Source: Polaromonas sp.
Lineage (GTDB): Bacteria > Pseudomonadota > Gammaproteobacteria > Burkholderiales > Burkholderiaceae_C
Length of the DNA: 49,407 nucleotides
Assembly (NCBI GenBank): GCA_030650875.1
Contig: JAUSDK010000091.1
Span: forward strand, 1-49,407
Reading direction: 5' to 3'
Under the pieces are notes generated by a model, which was given only the letters and a program-made list of their open reading frames with translations, had not been told where the DNA came from and ran no database searches. The position numbers and the translations under genes were made by a program. This document shows positions 6,383 to 15,616 of the stretch, one piece after another. Position 1 is the first letter of the stretch. Each line of letters begins with the position of its first letter.

Positions 6383-7084
6383 GTGGCCGCGACCAGACAC
6401 ATGCGGGGTTTCACACTGATCGAGCTGCTGGTGGCCATCGGCGTGATGGCGCTGATGGCGGGCTTGAGCTGGCGCGGGCTGGACGGCATGGCGCGTACGC
6501 AGTCGCAGGTCCAGCAGCGCTCCGACGGGGTGTTGACGCTGCAGGCGGGGCTGGCGCAATGGGCTGCCGACCTGGACGCGATGGTGGACTTGCCCGCCGC
6601 GCCGGAACCGCTGACTGCGCAATTGCCACCGATGAACTGGGACGGGCGCGGCCTGCGCATCATCCGGCGCAGCACCGTGGCGCCGGGCAGCGAGCTGCTG
6701 GTGGTGGCCTGGGCGCAGCGCAACGTGGAGGGCGCCGGCCAATGGCTGCGCTGGCAGTCGCGGCCGCTGCAAACGCGCGCCGAGCTGCAGTCGGCCTGGG
6801 ACCGCGCCGCCCAGTGGGCGCAAAACCCCGGCGACGAGGAAAAAAGGGACGAGGTGCGCATCTCGCCGCTGGCGCAGTGGCAGGTTTTTTATTTCCGCAG
6901 CGACGCGTGGACCAACCCGCTTTCCAGCGACAGCGCCGCAACCACCCCCGAGCAAGCCACGGCCAGCGCACTGACCCTGCCCGCGGGCGTGCGCCTGGTG
7001 CTGACGCTGCCGCCCGGCCAGGCCATCAGCGGCACCCTGACGCGCGACTGGGTGCGGCCGACGGTGGGAGGCGGTAAATCTTGA
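6383..7084 (+). CDS. gspJ: Type II secretion minor pseudopilin J
   Basis: Minor pseudopilin of the tip complex. GTG at 6383 is chosen because GGAGG (6371-6375) lies seven bases before it and it begins one base after the gspI stop; ATG at 6401 would leave a two-residue leader. The 233-residue precursor is cleaved before FTLIELLVAIGVMALMAGLS (after G9). The globular part contains SELLVVAWAQRN and QWQVFYFRSDAWTNP, and the C-terminal region LPAGVRLVLTLPPGQAISGT is typical of GspJ. Confidence 0.9.
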   Translation: MAATRHMRGFTLIELLVAIGVMALMAGLSWRGLDGMARTQSQVQQRSDGVLTLQAGLAQWAADLDAMVDLPAAPEPLTAQLPPMNWDGRGLRIIRRSTVAPGSELLVVAWAQRNVEGAGQWLRWQSRPLQTRAELQSAWDRAAQWAQNPGDEEKRDEVRISPLAQWQVFYFRSDAWTNPLSSDSAATTPEQATASALTLPAGVRLVLTLPPGQAISGTLTRDWVRPTVGGGKS

Positions 7085-8133
7085 AGGCCCGGCACTCCGG
7101 CGCCGCACTGCTGACGGCGATGCTGACCGTCGCGCTGGTGGCGACCATGGCCGCGACCGCGCTGTGGCAGCAGTGGCGCAGCGTGGAGGTGGAGACGGCC
7201 GAGCGGGCGCGTGTGCAGGCGCTCTGGGTGCTCACGGGCGCGCTCGACTGGTCGCGGCTGATTTTGCGCGAGGACGGGCGTTCGGGCGGAGCCGATCACC
7301 TCGGCGAGCCCTGGGCCGTGCCGCTTGAAGAAGCCCGGCTATCGAGCTTTCTGGCGGCGGGTAAAGACAACACCGTGGACAACGCAGAGTCGCTGCAACA
7401 GGTCTTTCTGTCGGGCCGCATCAGCGACCTGCAGGCGCGCATGAACGTGCTCAACCTGGTGGACCTGGTCAGCAAAACGAGCCCCGCGCCGCCCCCTGGA
7501 ACGGGCGCCGTCGCGCCCCCCCCCGCAGGCGGCCAGCAGCCCGGCGCGGCAATGGCCGCCACAGTATCGGAGCCCGCCCTGCAGGCTTTTGCGCGGCTGT
7601 TTGAACGGCTGGGACTGCCGCCTGACGAGCTCACCGCGCTGGCCGAAAACCTGCGTCTGGCCCTGGACACCAGCGCGGGCAGTGGCGCTGTCTCACGGGC
7701 GCCCCTGTTGCCGCAGCGGGTGGACCAGCTGGTCTGGCTCGGCCTGTCGGCGCGCAGCCTGGCACTGCTGCGCCCCTACATCACGCTGCTGCCCGTGCGC
7801 ACCCCGGTCAACATCAATACCGCCAGCGCGGTGGTGCTGTCGGCCAGCATTCCCCGGCTGGACCTGGCGCAGGCACAGCGGATGGTGAGCGCGCGCCAGG
7901 TCAGCCCGTTCCGCACGCTTGCCGATGCGGGCAAGCTGGCGGGCGAGGCCGCCGGGCCGATGAATGCCGCGCAGCACAGCGTGAACTCGCGCTTTTTTGA
8001 GGTGCGCGGGCAGCTGCGGCAAGCGCAAGGCGTGGTGGAGGAACATTCCGTGGTGCAGCGCGACGGGCTGAATGTGAAGACCTTGTGGCGCGACCGGGGC
8101 GCCCAGGCGCCGCAAGACGCCCCCCTACAATGA
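7081..8133 (+). CDS. gspK: Type II secretion minor pseudopilin K
   Basis: Largest minor pseudopilin, which caps the tip. It starts with TTG overlapping the gspJ stop (TTGA). The 350-residue protein has the leader MKARHSG, cleavage before AALLTAMLTVALVATMAATA, and lacks Glu5 as GspK proteins normally do. The long insert domain is present, with GRISDLQARMNVLNLVD and, towards the end, the helix-hairpin-helix-like segment PVNINTASAVVLSASIP characteristic of the family. A Pro/Gly-rich stretch around 135-160 (APPPGTGAVAPPPAGGQQPG) is a local expansion. Confidence 0.92.
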   Translation: MKARHSGAALLTAMLTVALVATMAATALWQQWRSVEVETAERARVQALWVLTGALDWSRLILREDGRSGGADHLGEPWAVPLEEARLSSFLAAGKDNTVDNAESLQQVFLSGRISDLQARMNVLNLVDLVSKTSPAPPPGTGAVAPPPAGGQQPGAAMAATVSEPALQAFARLFERLGLPPDELTALAENLRLALDTSAGSGAVSRAPLLPQRVDQLVWLGLSARSLALLRPYITLLPVRTPVNINTASAVVLSASIPRLDLAQAQRMVSARQVSPFRTLADAGKLAGEAAGPMNAAQHSVNSRFFEVRGQLRQAQGVVEEHSVVQRDGLNVKTLWRDRGAQAPQDAPLQ

Positions 8134-8149
8134 CACTCAAAAGCCACGC

Positions 8150-9382
8150 ATGACCACCCTGATCATTACCCTTCCCCAGGTGCTCCCCACAGCGGCCACG
8201 CCCTGCGACGGTGTGCTGAGCACGGACGGGCGCACCGTGATGCGCCATGTCGAGGCGCCCATGGCCTTGCTGCCCGCGCCAGCCGGCGTGGACATTGTGG
8301 CGGTGGTGCCCGTGCGCCGGCTGTCCTGGCACCGGCTGGCGCTGCCGCCGGGCACCCTGAACAAAGGGCTTTTCCAGGAAGGCAATGCCCCGCGCCTGCG
8401 GGCCGTGCTGGACGGACTGCTCGAAGACCGGGTGCTGGACGACCCGGCCCAGCTGCACTTTGCCATCGCGCCGCAGGCCCAGGCCGGCGCGCCGATCTGG
8501 GTCGCCGCCTGCGACCGGGCCTGGCTGCACGCCTGGCTCGCGGCGCTGGAACAAGCCGGGCGGCCGGTCGCGCACATCGTGCCCGAAATGACGCCGCCCG
8601 CCGAAGAAGCTGGCCGCGCCTCGCTGCACGTCATCGGCAGCCCCGACCAGGCCCACGTGGTGCTGAGCGGTGCGGACGGCGTGAGCGTGCTGCCGCTGTG
8701 CGCCGCCAGCGCCGCGCTCATCGACTGGCCCGAAGGCGCCGAGGTGATGGCCGAGCCCGCTGTCGCCGCGCTGGCAGAACAATACTTCAAGCGCCCCGCC
8801 ACCTTGCAGACCGGCCCCGAACGCTGGCTGCTGGCCGCGCAGTCGGCGTGGGACATGGCGCAGTTCGACCTGCTCTACACGCGCCGGGCGCGCACCCGCA
8901 AGCGCCTGTCCGCGCTGGCCAAAACCCTGCTCCAGGCACCCCGCTGGCGTGCCGCACGCTGGGCCGCCCTGGCCCTGGTCGCCGTCAACCTGGCGGGCCT
9001 GCAGGCGTGGGCCTGGCAAGAAAAAGCGGCGCTCGCGGCAAAGCGCTCGGCCATACGGGACACCCTTACCGCCACCTTTCCGGAGGTCCGCGTGGTCGTC
9101 GATGCGCCGCTGCAAATGGCGCGTGCGCTGGCTGATCTGCAGCGCCGCAGCGGCACCGCTTCAAGCGCCGACCTGGAAACCATGCTGACACAGTTTCAGG
9201 CGTCAGTGCCTGACGCGCGCGTGCCATCGGCGATGGAGTTCACAGCCGGCGAGTTGCGCCTCAAAGGCCTGGATGCTGCAAGCCAGGGGCTGCGCGATGC
9301 CCCCGCCCGCCTGCAGGCCCGGGGCTACAACGCACGCCTGGAAGGCGACAGCCTGCTGATCAAACTGGAACGCCAACCATGA
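8150..9382 (+). CDS. gspL: Type II secretion protein L
   Basis: Inner-membrane platform protein that recruits the GspE ATPase through its cytoplasmic actin-like domain. The 410 residues show that domain first (about 1-250), one membrane segment (about 266-290, WRAARWAALALVAVNLAGLQ) and a periplasmic ferredoxin-like domain at the end (LRDAPARLQARGYNARLEG). It overlaps gspM by four bases (ATGA). Confidence 0.9.
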   Translation: MTTLIITLPQVLPTAATPCDGVLSTDGRTVMRHVEAPMALLPAPAGVDIVAVVPVRRLSWHRLALPPGTLNKGLFQEGNAPRLRAVLDGLLEDRVLDDPAQLHFAIAPQAQAGAPIWVAACDRAWLHAWLAALEQAGRPVAHIVPEMTPPAEEAGRASLHVIGSPDQAHVVLSGADGVSVLPLCAASAALIDWPEGAEVMAEPAVAALAEQYFKRPATLQTGPERWLLAAQSAWDMAQFDLLYTRRARTRKRLSALAKTLLQAPRWRAARWAALALVAVNLAGLQAWAWQEKAALAAKRSAIRDTLTATFPEVRVVVDAPLQMARALADLQRRSGTASSADLETMLTQFQASVPDARVPSAMEFTAGELRLKGLDAASQGLRDAPARLQARGYNARLEGDSLLIKLERQP

Positions 9383-9888
9383 GCCTGCCCCCTTCGATCC
9401 AGTCGCTGCGGACCCGCTGGGCCCAGTTGCAGGCCCGCGAAAAAAACCTGCTGGCGCTGGCGGCCGGGCTGGTACTGGCCACCCTGCTGTGGCAGTTGAG
9501 CCTGGCGCCAGCGCTGACCACGCTGCGTACGGCCGATGCCCAGGCGCGCGCGCTCAATGCCCAGCTCCAGCAGATGCGGGCCATGCAGACCGAGGCCAAG
9601 TCCTTGCAACAGCAGCCCGCACTCGCATTTGACGAGGCGCTGCGCGCGCTCACCCTGGCGACCGAGCAGACGCTGGGCGCCACGGCCAAGCTCAACACAG
9701 CCGGCGACCGTACCAGCGTCACGCTGCAAGGGGCGTCCGCCGATGCCCTGGCCCAGTGGCTGGCGCAGGCGCGGCTCAATGCGCGGTCGGTGCCGGCCGA
9801 AGCCCGCCTGGTGCGCGCCGTGGCGCCCGGTGCGCCCGGCGGCGCAACCTGGAACGGCGTGCTGGTGATGCAATTGCCTGCGCGCTAA
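9379..9888 (+). CDS. gspM: Type II secretion protein M
   Basis: Partner of GspL in the inner-membrane platform. The 169-residue protein has a short cytoplasmic N-terminus, one membrane helix (about 22-42, KNLLALAAGLVLATLLWQLS), a coiled-coil stretch (RTADAQARALNAQLQQMRAM) and a small periplasmic ferredoxin-like domain. The size and layout match GspM. Confidence 0.88.
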   Translation: MSLPPSIQSLRTRWAQLQAREKNLLALAAGLVLATLLWQLSLAPALTTLRTADAQARALNAQLQQMRAMQTEAKSLQQQPALAFDEALRALTLATEQTLGATAKLNTAGDRTSVTLQGASADALAQWLAQARLNARSVPAEARLVRAVAPGAPGGATWNGVLVMQLPAR

Positions 9889-9900
9889 AGCCATGCATTC

Positions 9901-10707
9901 ATGAAGTACACGCCGACCCCGCGCACGCCCGCTGCAGCCGCTGCGCCCTGGCGCTGGGCGCTGGCGGGTGCGCTGAGCGGGCTGCTGCTGGCCACCCTGG
10001 TGTTCGCGCCGGCGCGCTGGCTGGCCGCCACCGTGCACCAGGCCAGCGGCCAGCAGGTCAGCCTGCTGGAGCCTCGCGGCAGCCTGTGGCAGGGTTCTGC
10101 CCAGCTGGTGCTGTCGGGCGGCGCAGGCAGCCGCGACGCGATGGCGCTGCCCGGTCAGCTGACCTGGCGCATCCGGCCGGCCTGGAACGGCGCCGTGGCC
10201 CACATTTCGGCCGCGTGCTGTACCCCGCAGCCGCTGCAGCTCAAGGCCGCCCTCGTGGGCTGGGGCGGCCTGCGGCTGACGCTGGCCGACGGCCAGTCCC
10301 AGTGGCCGGCCAGCCTGCTGGGCGGGCTGGGCACGCCCTGGAACACCGTGCAGCCGCAGGGCCAGCTCGTGGCCTCGACGCAGGGCTTTCATGCGGAATG
10401 GATCCAGGGACGACTGAACCTGGCAGGGCGCCTGCAACTCGATGCCACGCAGATTTCGTCGCGCTTGTCCACGCTCAAGCCCATGGGCAGTTACCGCCTT
10501 ACACTGCTGGGCGGGCCTACCGCCAGCCTGCGGCTCGAAACGCTGGAGGGCAGCCTGCAATTGACGGGCCAGGGCCAGTGGGTGGGGCAGCGGCTGCGCT
10601 TTGACGGCGTGGCCAGCGCCGCGCCTGAGCGCGTCGAAGCACTTTCGAATCTTCTGAACATCATTGGACGACGCAACGGCGCGCGCGCCATCATCAAAGT
10701 GGGCTAA
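9901..10707 (+). CDS. gspN: Type II secretion protein N
   Basis: A 268-residue GspN-type protein with a single N-terminal membrane segment (about 18-40, WRWALAGALSGLLLATLVFA) and a periplasmic part with repeated beta-strand segments (SLWQGSAQLVLSGGAG, GSYRLTLLGGPTASLRLETL). GspN is an accessory found in part of the type II systems; its exact role is unsettled. It sits 12 bases after gspM and 2 bases before the gspD start. Confidence 0.82.
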   Translation: MKYTPTPRTPAAAAAPWRWALAGALSGLLLATLVFAPARWLAATVHQASGQQVSLLEPRGSLWQGSAQLVLSGGAGSRDAMALPGQLTWRIRPAWNGAVAHISAACCTPQPLQLKAALVGWGGLRLTLADGQSQWPASLLGGLGTPWNTVQPQGQLVASTQGFHAEWIQGRLNLAGRLQLDATQISSRLSTLKPMGSYRLTLLGGPTASLRLETLEGSLQLTGQGQWVGQRLRFDGVASAAPERVEALSNLLNIIGRRNGARAIIKVG

Positions 10708-10709
10708 CC

Positions 10710-12824
10710 GTGAAATTACGCTGCATCAAACCTCTAGTGTCCAAACACCGTCCAATCGCTATACTTTCAATAGCTGGCTATACCCTTCTGACAGGGGTCA
10801 TGGGTCTTTTTTCTTTAAATATTCAGGCGCAAACTGCCGTTGAGGCGCCCGCCCCGGCGCCCCGGCGCGGCGAGCCGGTCACGCTGAACTTTGTCAATGC
10901 CGACATCGAGGCGGTGGCGCGCACCATGGCGGTCATCACCGGCCGCAACGTGGTGGTGGACCCGCGTGTCAAAGGCACGATCACGCTGACGACCGAACGC
11001 CCGGTGCCCCCGGCGGTGGCCTACAACCAGTTTCTGGCCGCGCTGCGGATGCAGGGTTTTACCTCCGTCAATGCGGCCGGTCTGGAAAAGATCGTGCCCG
11101 AGGCCGACGCCAAGCTGCAAAGCAGTGCCGTGTCCACCAATGTGCCGGTAGGCGGCGGCCAGATTGCCACCACCATCTTCAAGCTCAACTATGAGAACGC
11201 CAACAACCTGCTGCCCATCCTGCGCCCGCTGATCAGCCCCAACAACACCATCAACGTCAACCCCGGCAACAACTCGCTGGTGATCACCGACTACGCCGAC
11301 AACCTGAACCGCCTGGGCCGCATCATTGCCGCGCTGGATGTGGCGAACGCCACCGATGTGGAGCTGATTGCCCTTCGCCATGTGGCAGCCATCGACGTCG
11401 CGCCGCTGATCGCCCGGCTGCTGGAAAGCAGCGCGAGCGGCGGCCAGCCAAGCACCGAGGCCAGCTACAAGACCACCGTGCTCGCCGAGCCGCGCAGCAA
11501 TTCGCTGATCGTGCGCGCGGCCAATCCGGCACGGCTGGCACTGGTCCGGTCGCTGGCGGCAAAACTGGACCAGCCCGCCATGATCGGCCCCAACGGAGCG
11601 GCCGGGAATATTTATGTGGTCTACCTGAAGAACGCCGATGCCGCCAAGCTGGCCGTGGTGCTGCGCGCCGCGATGACCAGCGGCACCGCCGCTGGCGTCG
11701 GTGCCAGCACGGCCGGCGTGAGCGTGCCGGCAGCGGCGGCCATGCCGGTCAACCTGTCGGGCGCCAGCACCGCCGCCACCTCGCCGGTCACCCCGAGCGG
11801 CGCGCCCTCCACCGGCGGCGGCATCCAGGCCGATCCGGCCACCAACTCGCTGATCATCACGGCGTCCGAGCCGCAATACCGGCAACTGCGCGCCGTTATT
11901 GACAAGCTCGATGCCCGGCGCGCCCAGGTCTATGTCGAGAGCCTGATTGCCGAAGTCAACGTGGACAGGGCGGCAGAATTCGGCATCCAGTGGCAAGGCC
12001 CGCTGGGCGGCAAGGGCGACAGCCTGATCGGGCTGCTGGGCACCAACTTTGGCACAGGCGGCAAGAACATCATCACGCAGGCCACGCAGGCCGGCTCGGT
12101 GGCGCCCGGCACGGGGTTTAACGCGGGCGTGGCGGCGCGCAGCAACGGCGTCTACTTTCTCGGCTTTCTGGCCAACTTTCTGCAAAGCACGGGCGCTGGC
12201 AACATTTTGTCCACCCCCAACCTGCTGACGCTGGACAACGAAGAGGCAAAAATCGTCATCGGCCAGAACGTGCCTTTTGTCACCGGGCAGTACACCAACG
12301 CCGGCGGCGGCACCAACAACGGCAGCGTCAACCCGTTCCAGACCGTCGAGCGCAAGGACGTGGGCCTGACCTTGCGCGTCAAGCCCCAGATCAGCGAAAA
12401 CGGCACGGTCAAGATGGCCATCTTCCAGGAAGTTTCCAGCGTGCAGCCGGGTTCGGTCAACTCAGCCACCGGCCTGATCACCAACAAGCGCTCGATCGAG
12501 TCGAACGTACTGGTCGAAGACGGCTCCATCATCGTGCTGGGCGGGCTGCTGCAGGACGAGTACTCGGGCAACGAGGACAAGGTGCCGGGCCTGGGCGATG
12601 TACCGGTGTTTGGCAACCTGTTCAAGTCCGAGAGCCGCAGCCGCAAGAAAACCAACCTGATGGTGTTTTTGCGGCCGGTGGTGGTGCGCGACGCAGCGTC
12701 CACCGATGCGCTGTCGCTGGACCGCTACGACCTCATGCGCACGACCCAGCAACGGGCCCAGCCCCTGCCCAGCACGCTGGCCCCTATCAACGACTCGCCG
12801 GTGCTGCCGCCGTCTGAAAGATAA
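10710..12824 (+). CDS. gspD: Type II secretion secretin D
   Basis: Outer-membrane secretin that forms the exit channel. GTG start at 10710, then a signal peptide ending near AQA (residues 1-43), N0 (VTLNFVNADIEAVARTMAVI), three N-domains (FKLNYENANNLLPILRPLIS; IALRHVAAIDVAPLIARLLE; VVYLKNADAAKLAVVLRAAM) and the secretin core with VPGLGDVPVFGNLF and the closing LMVFLRPVVVRD. An Ala/Ser/Gly-rich insert lies in N3 (about 325-370). The signal peptide region is AT-rich and contains a 17-base palindrome (10758-10774), unlike the rest of the gene. The product has 704 residues. Confidence 0.95.
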   Translation: MKLRCIKPLVSKHRPIAILSIAGYTLLTGVMGLFSLNIQAQTAVEAPAPAPRRGEPVTLNFVNADIEAVARTMAVITGRNVVVDPRVKGTITLTTERPVPPAVAYNQFLAALRMQGFTSVNAAGLEKIVPEADAKLQSSAVSTNVPVGGGQIATTIFKLNYENANNLLPILRPLISPNNTINVNPGNNSLVITDYADNLNRLGRIIAALDVANATDVELIALRHVAAIDVAPLIARLLESSASGGQPSTEASYKTTVLAEPRSNSLIVRAANPARLALVRSLAAKLDQPAMIGPNGAAGNIYVVYLKNADAAKLAVVLRAAMTSGTAAGVGASTAGVSVPAAAAMPVNLSGASTAATSPVTPSGAPSTGGGIQADPATNSLIITASEPQYRQLRAVIDKLDARRAQVYVESLIAEVNVDRAAEFGIQWQGPLGGKGDSLIGLLGTNFGTGGKNIITQATQAGSVAPGTGFNAGVAARSNGVYFLGFLANFLQSTGAGNILSTPNLLTLDNEEAKIVIGQNVPFVTGQYTNAGGGTNNGSVNPFQTVERKDVGLTLRVKPQISENGTVKMAIFQEVSSVQPGSVNSATGLITNKRSIESNVLVEDGSIIVLGGLLQDEYSGNEDKVPGLGDVPVFGNLFKSESRSRKKTNLMVFLRPVVVRDAASTDALSLDRYDLMRTTQQRAQPLPSTLAPINDSPVLPPSER
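10758..10774. repeat. 17-base micro-palindrome inside the gspD signal-peptide region
   Basis: GCTAT-ACTTTCA-ATAGC, the same ends and length as the copy at 4473-4489. It lies in the AT-rich start of gspD and is translated as part of the signal peptide. Confidence 0.5.
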
Positions 12825-12827
12825 GCC

Positions 12828-14222
12828 ATGCAGCCGGTGCGCTACCCCCTGCCCTACGCGTTTGCGCGCAGCCAGCAGCTGCTGCTGGAAGACCATGACG
12901 GCGAACTCACGCTGTGGCTGCACCGCCTGGGCGCGAGCGGCGTCAGCGAGGTGATGCGCAAGTTTGACGTGCAGCAGGTGCAAAGCGAAGCACCCGAGCT
13001 GCTGCAGCAGCGCATCAGCGCCGCCTACGCACAGAGCGAATCCAGCGCCGCCACCGTGATCAGCGAAGTCGAGAGCGACGTCGATTTGTCGCGCATGATG
13101 CAGGCGCTGCCCGCGATCGAGGACTTGCTTGAAAATTCGGACGATGCGCCCATCATCCGCATGCTCAACGCGCTGCTCACGCAGGCCGCGCGCGACGGCG
13201 CCAGCGACATCCACATCGAGCCCTACGAGCGCCATTCGAGCGTGCGTTTCCGGGTCGACGGCTCGCTGCGCGACGTGGTGCAGCCCAACCGCGCGCTGCA
13301 CGCCGCGCTGATTTCGCGCCTGAAGATCATGGCCGAGCTCGACATTGCCGAAAAGCGCCTGCCGCAAGACGGCCGCATCAGCCTGCGCATTGGCACGCGG
13401 GCGGTCGACGTGCGCGTCAGCACCCTGCCCAGCGCCCACGGCGAGCGCGCCGTGCTGCGCCTGCTTGACAAGAGCGGCGAGCGCCTGAACCTGGAAGCCG
13501 TGGGCATGCAGGGCGAGGCGCTCACGCGCTTCGAGCAGCTGGTGGCGCAGCCGCACGGCATCATCTTGGTGACCGGGCCCACCGGCTCGGGCAAAAGCAC
13601 CACGCTGTACGCCGCGCTGGAGCGGCTGGACACGCGGCGCCAGAACATCATGACGGTCGAGGACCCGATCGAGTACGAGCTGCCCGGCGTCGGCCAGACC
13701 CAGGTCAACGCCAAGATCGACCTGACCTTTGCCAAGGCCTTGCGCGCCATCTTGCGGCAGGACCCGGACGTGATCATGATCGGCGAAATCCGCGACTTTG
13801 AAACCGCGCAAATCGCCATTCAGGCCTCGCTGACCGGCCACCTGGTGCTGGCCACGCTGCACACCAACGACGCGGCCAGCGCCGTGACGCGCCTGACCGA
13901 CATGGGCATCGAGCCCTTCCTGCTCAGTTCATCGCTGCTGGGCGTGCTGGCGCAGCGGCTGGTGCGCAAGGTCTGCACCCATTGCCATGGCGCGGGTTGC
14001 ACGGTGTGCGGGCAAACCGGCTACCAGGGCCGCACCGGCGTGTTCGAGCTGCTGGTGACCAACGACGCGATCCGTGAGCAGATCCACACCCAGGCGTCGG
14101 AGGCAGAGATTCGCGCCGCCGCCCTGCAAAGCGGCATGACGCTGATGCGCGACGACGGCGAGCGGCTGGTGCAGGCCGGCATCACGACGCGTGAAGAGCT
14201 GGTGCGCGTCACAAGAGATTGA
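12828..14222 (+). CDS. gspE: Type II secretion ATPase E
   Basis: Hexameric cytoplasmic ATPase that powers pseudopilus assembly. The 464-residue protein has a short N1 domain, then the N2/C-terminal core: Walker A GPTGSGKSTT (about 250-259), Asp box VMTVEDPIEYELPGVGQTQV type segment (IMTVEDPIEYEL), Walker B PDVIMIGEIRD and His box LTGHLVLATLHTNDA. The zinc-binding tetracysteine module is very short: CTHCHGAGCTVCG, four Cys within 13 residues, where GspE usually has about 25-35 residues between the two pairs. It overlaps no neighbour at its start (3 bases after gspD) and is followed by gspF. Confidence 0.95.
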   Translation: MQPVRYPLPYAFARSQQLLLEDHDGELTLWLHRLGASGVSEVMRKFDVQQVQSEAPELLQQRISAAYAQSESSAATVISEVESDVDLSRMMQALPAIEDLLENSDDAPIIRMLNALLTQAARDGASDIHIEPYERHSSVRFRVDGSLRDVVQPNRALHAALISRLKIMAELDIAEKRLPQDGRISLRIGTRAVDVRVSTLPSAHGERAVLRLLDKSGERLNLEAVGMQGEALTRFEQLVAQPHGIILVTGPTGSGKSTTLYAALERLDTRRQNIMTVEDPIEYELPGVGQTQVNAKIDLTFAKALRAILRQDPDVIMIGEIRDFETAQIAIQASLTGHLVLATLHTNDAASAVTRLTDMGIEPFLLSSSLLGVLAQRLVRKVCTHCHGAGCTVCGQTGYQGRTGVFELLVTNDAIREQIHTQASEAEIRAAALQSGMTLMRDDGERLVQAGITTREELVRVTRD

Positions 14223-14224
14223 GC

Positions 14225-15460
14225 ATGCCCGCCTATTCCTTTGAAGCACTGACCGCCGAGGGCGCCACCCGTAAAGGCGTGATCGAGGCTGACAACGCCC
14301 GGGCCGCGCGCGGCCTGCTGCGGACGCAGGCACTGGTGCCGCTGGCAGTCGAGCCGGTGGGCGCGGCGGGCGGCGGCGCCGGGGCCAAGCCTTCGGGCTG
14401 GTCCACCAATGTCTGGAACGCGCGCGTGTTCAGCAGCGCGGCACTGGCGATCTGGACGCGCCAGATCGCCGGACTGGTGACATCAGGCCTGCCGCTGGAA
14501 CGGGCGCTGACGGCCCTGGCCGACGAGGCCGACAAGGAAAACCAGCGCAACCTGGTGGCCGCGCTGCGCGCCGAAGTCAACGGCGGCGCGACCTTTGCCA
14601 CGGCGCTGGCGCAGTACCCGCGCGAATTCCCCAGCACCTACTGCGCCGTGGTGGGCGCGGGCGAGCACAGCGGCAACCTCGGGCTGGTGCTGGAACGCCT
14701 GGCCGACGACCTGGAGCAAAGCCAGGAACTCAAGGCCCAGCTGGTGGGCGCCGCGCTCTACCCGGCCATCGTGACGCTGGTGGCGGTGGTGATCGTGATG
14801 TTTTTGCTCGGCTACGTAGTGCCGCAGGTGGCCGAGGTGTTTGCCGGCAGCAAACGCGCGCTGCCAATGCTGACCATCATCATGCTGGGCCTGGGCAACT
14901 TTGTGAAAACCCAGGGCTGGCTGATCCTGCTCGCGATTATTTTGATGACGATTGGCGCCCGTATTGCCTGGACCAGCGCGGCTTTTCGTGAAAAGTTCGA
15001 TGCCTTCTGGCTGACGCTGCCGATTCTCGGCAAGCTCGCACGCGGCTACAACGCCGCGCGTTTTGCCGGCACGCTGGCCATGCTGGCGGCGGCCGGCGTG
15101 CCGATTTTGAAGGCGCTGCAGGCCGCAGCCGAGACGCTGTCCAACCGCGCCATGCGCACCGATGCAATGGACGCGCTGATCATGGTGCGCGAAGGCGCGC
15201 CGCTGGCGTCGGCGCTGGCGCAGAAAAAACGCTTTCCGGGCCTGCTCAGCATGTTTGCCCGGCTGGGCGAGCAAACCGGTCAGCTGCCGGTGATGCTGGA
15301 CCGCGCCGCGCGCCAGCTCAGCACCGAAGTGCAGCGCCGCGCGCTGCAGCTGGCCACGCTGCTGGAGCCGCTGCTGATCGTGGCGATGGGCGTGGTCGTG
15401 ATGCTGATCGTGCTGGCCGTGCTGCTGCCCATCATCCAGCTCAACCAACTCGCCAAGTAA
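14225..15460 (+). CDS. gspF: Type II secretion inner-membrane protein F
   Basis: Polytopic protein of the assembly platform, contacting GspE and the pseudopilus base. The 411-residue product has two repeated GspF domains (WTRQIAGLVTSGLPLERALT and KLARGYNAARFAGTLAMLAA) and three membrane helices (about 172-195, 221-240 and 377-400). The ATG at 14225 fits the MPAYSFEAL start of the family; an in-frame TTG at 14219 is less likely. The last gene of the run; a palindromic repeat follows. Confidence 0.94.
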   Translation: MPAYSFEALTAEGATRKGVIEADNARAARGLLRTQALVPLAVEPVGAAGGGAGAKPSGWSTNVWNARVFSSAALAIWTRQIAGLVTSGLPLERALTALADEADKENQRNLVAALRAEVNGGATFATALAQYPREFPSTYCAVVGAGEHSGNLGLVLERLADDLEQSQELKAQLVGAALYPAIVTLVAVVIVMFLLGYVVPQVAEVFAGSKRALPMLTIIMLGLGNFVKTQGWLILLAIILMTIGARIAWTSAAFREKFDAFWLTLPILGKLARGYNAARFAGTLAMLAAAGVPILKALQAAAETLSNRAMRTDAMDALIMVREGAPLASALAQKKRFPGLLSMFARLGEQTGQLPVMLDRAARQLSTEVQRRALQLATLLEPLLIVAMGVVVMLIVLAVLLPIIQLNQLAK

Positions 15461-15498
15461 GGAAGCGGTAAATTGCCAAAATACCATTCCGTCCCTCT

Positions 15499-15580
15499 CG
15501 TCATTGCGAGCGAAGCGCGGCAATCCATGCCCCCGCTTTTTCGACGATGGATCGCCACGGCCTGCGGCCTCGCAATGACG
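15499..15580. repeat. Dispersed palindromic repeat, GTCATTGCGA type, copy 2
   Basis: The left arm CGTCATTGCGAGCGAAGCGC, followed by GGCAATCCATG, pairs with the right arm ending CTCGCAATGACG around GATGGATCGCC. It shares the core words CATTGCGA, GCGGCAATCCATG and ATCGCC with copy 1 at 4367-4443. It fills most of the gap behind gspF. Confidence 0.8.
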
Positions 15581-15616
15581 AAGGGTTTGTGGTGAATTCC
15601 ACACCCGAAAGCCGCC

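Noticed and set aside
4999-6861. A 620-codon minus-strand open frame across gspG-H-I-J.
   Set aside because: Antisense shadow of clear pseudopilin genes, with Ser/Ala/Arg-rich composition and no domain.
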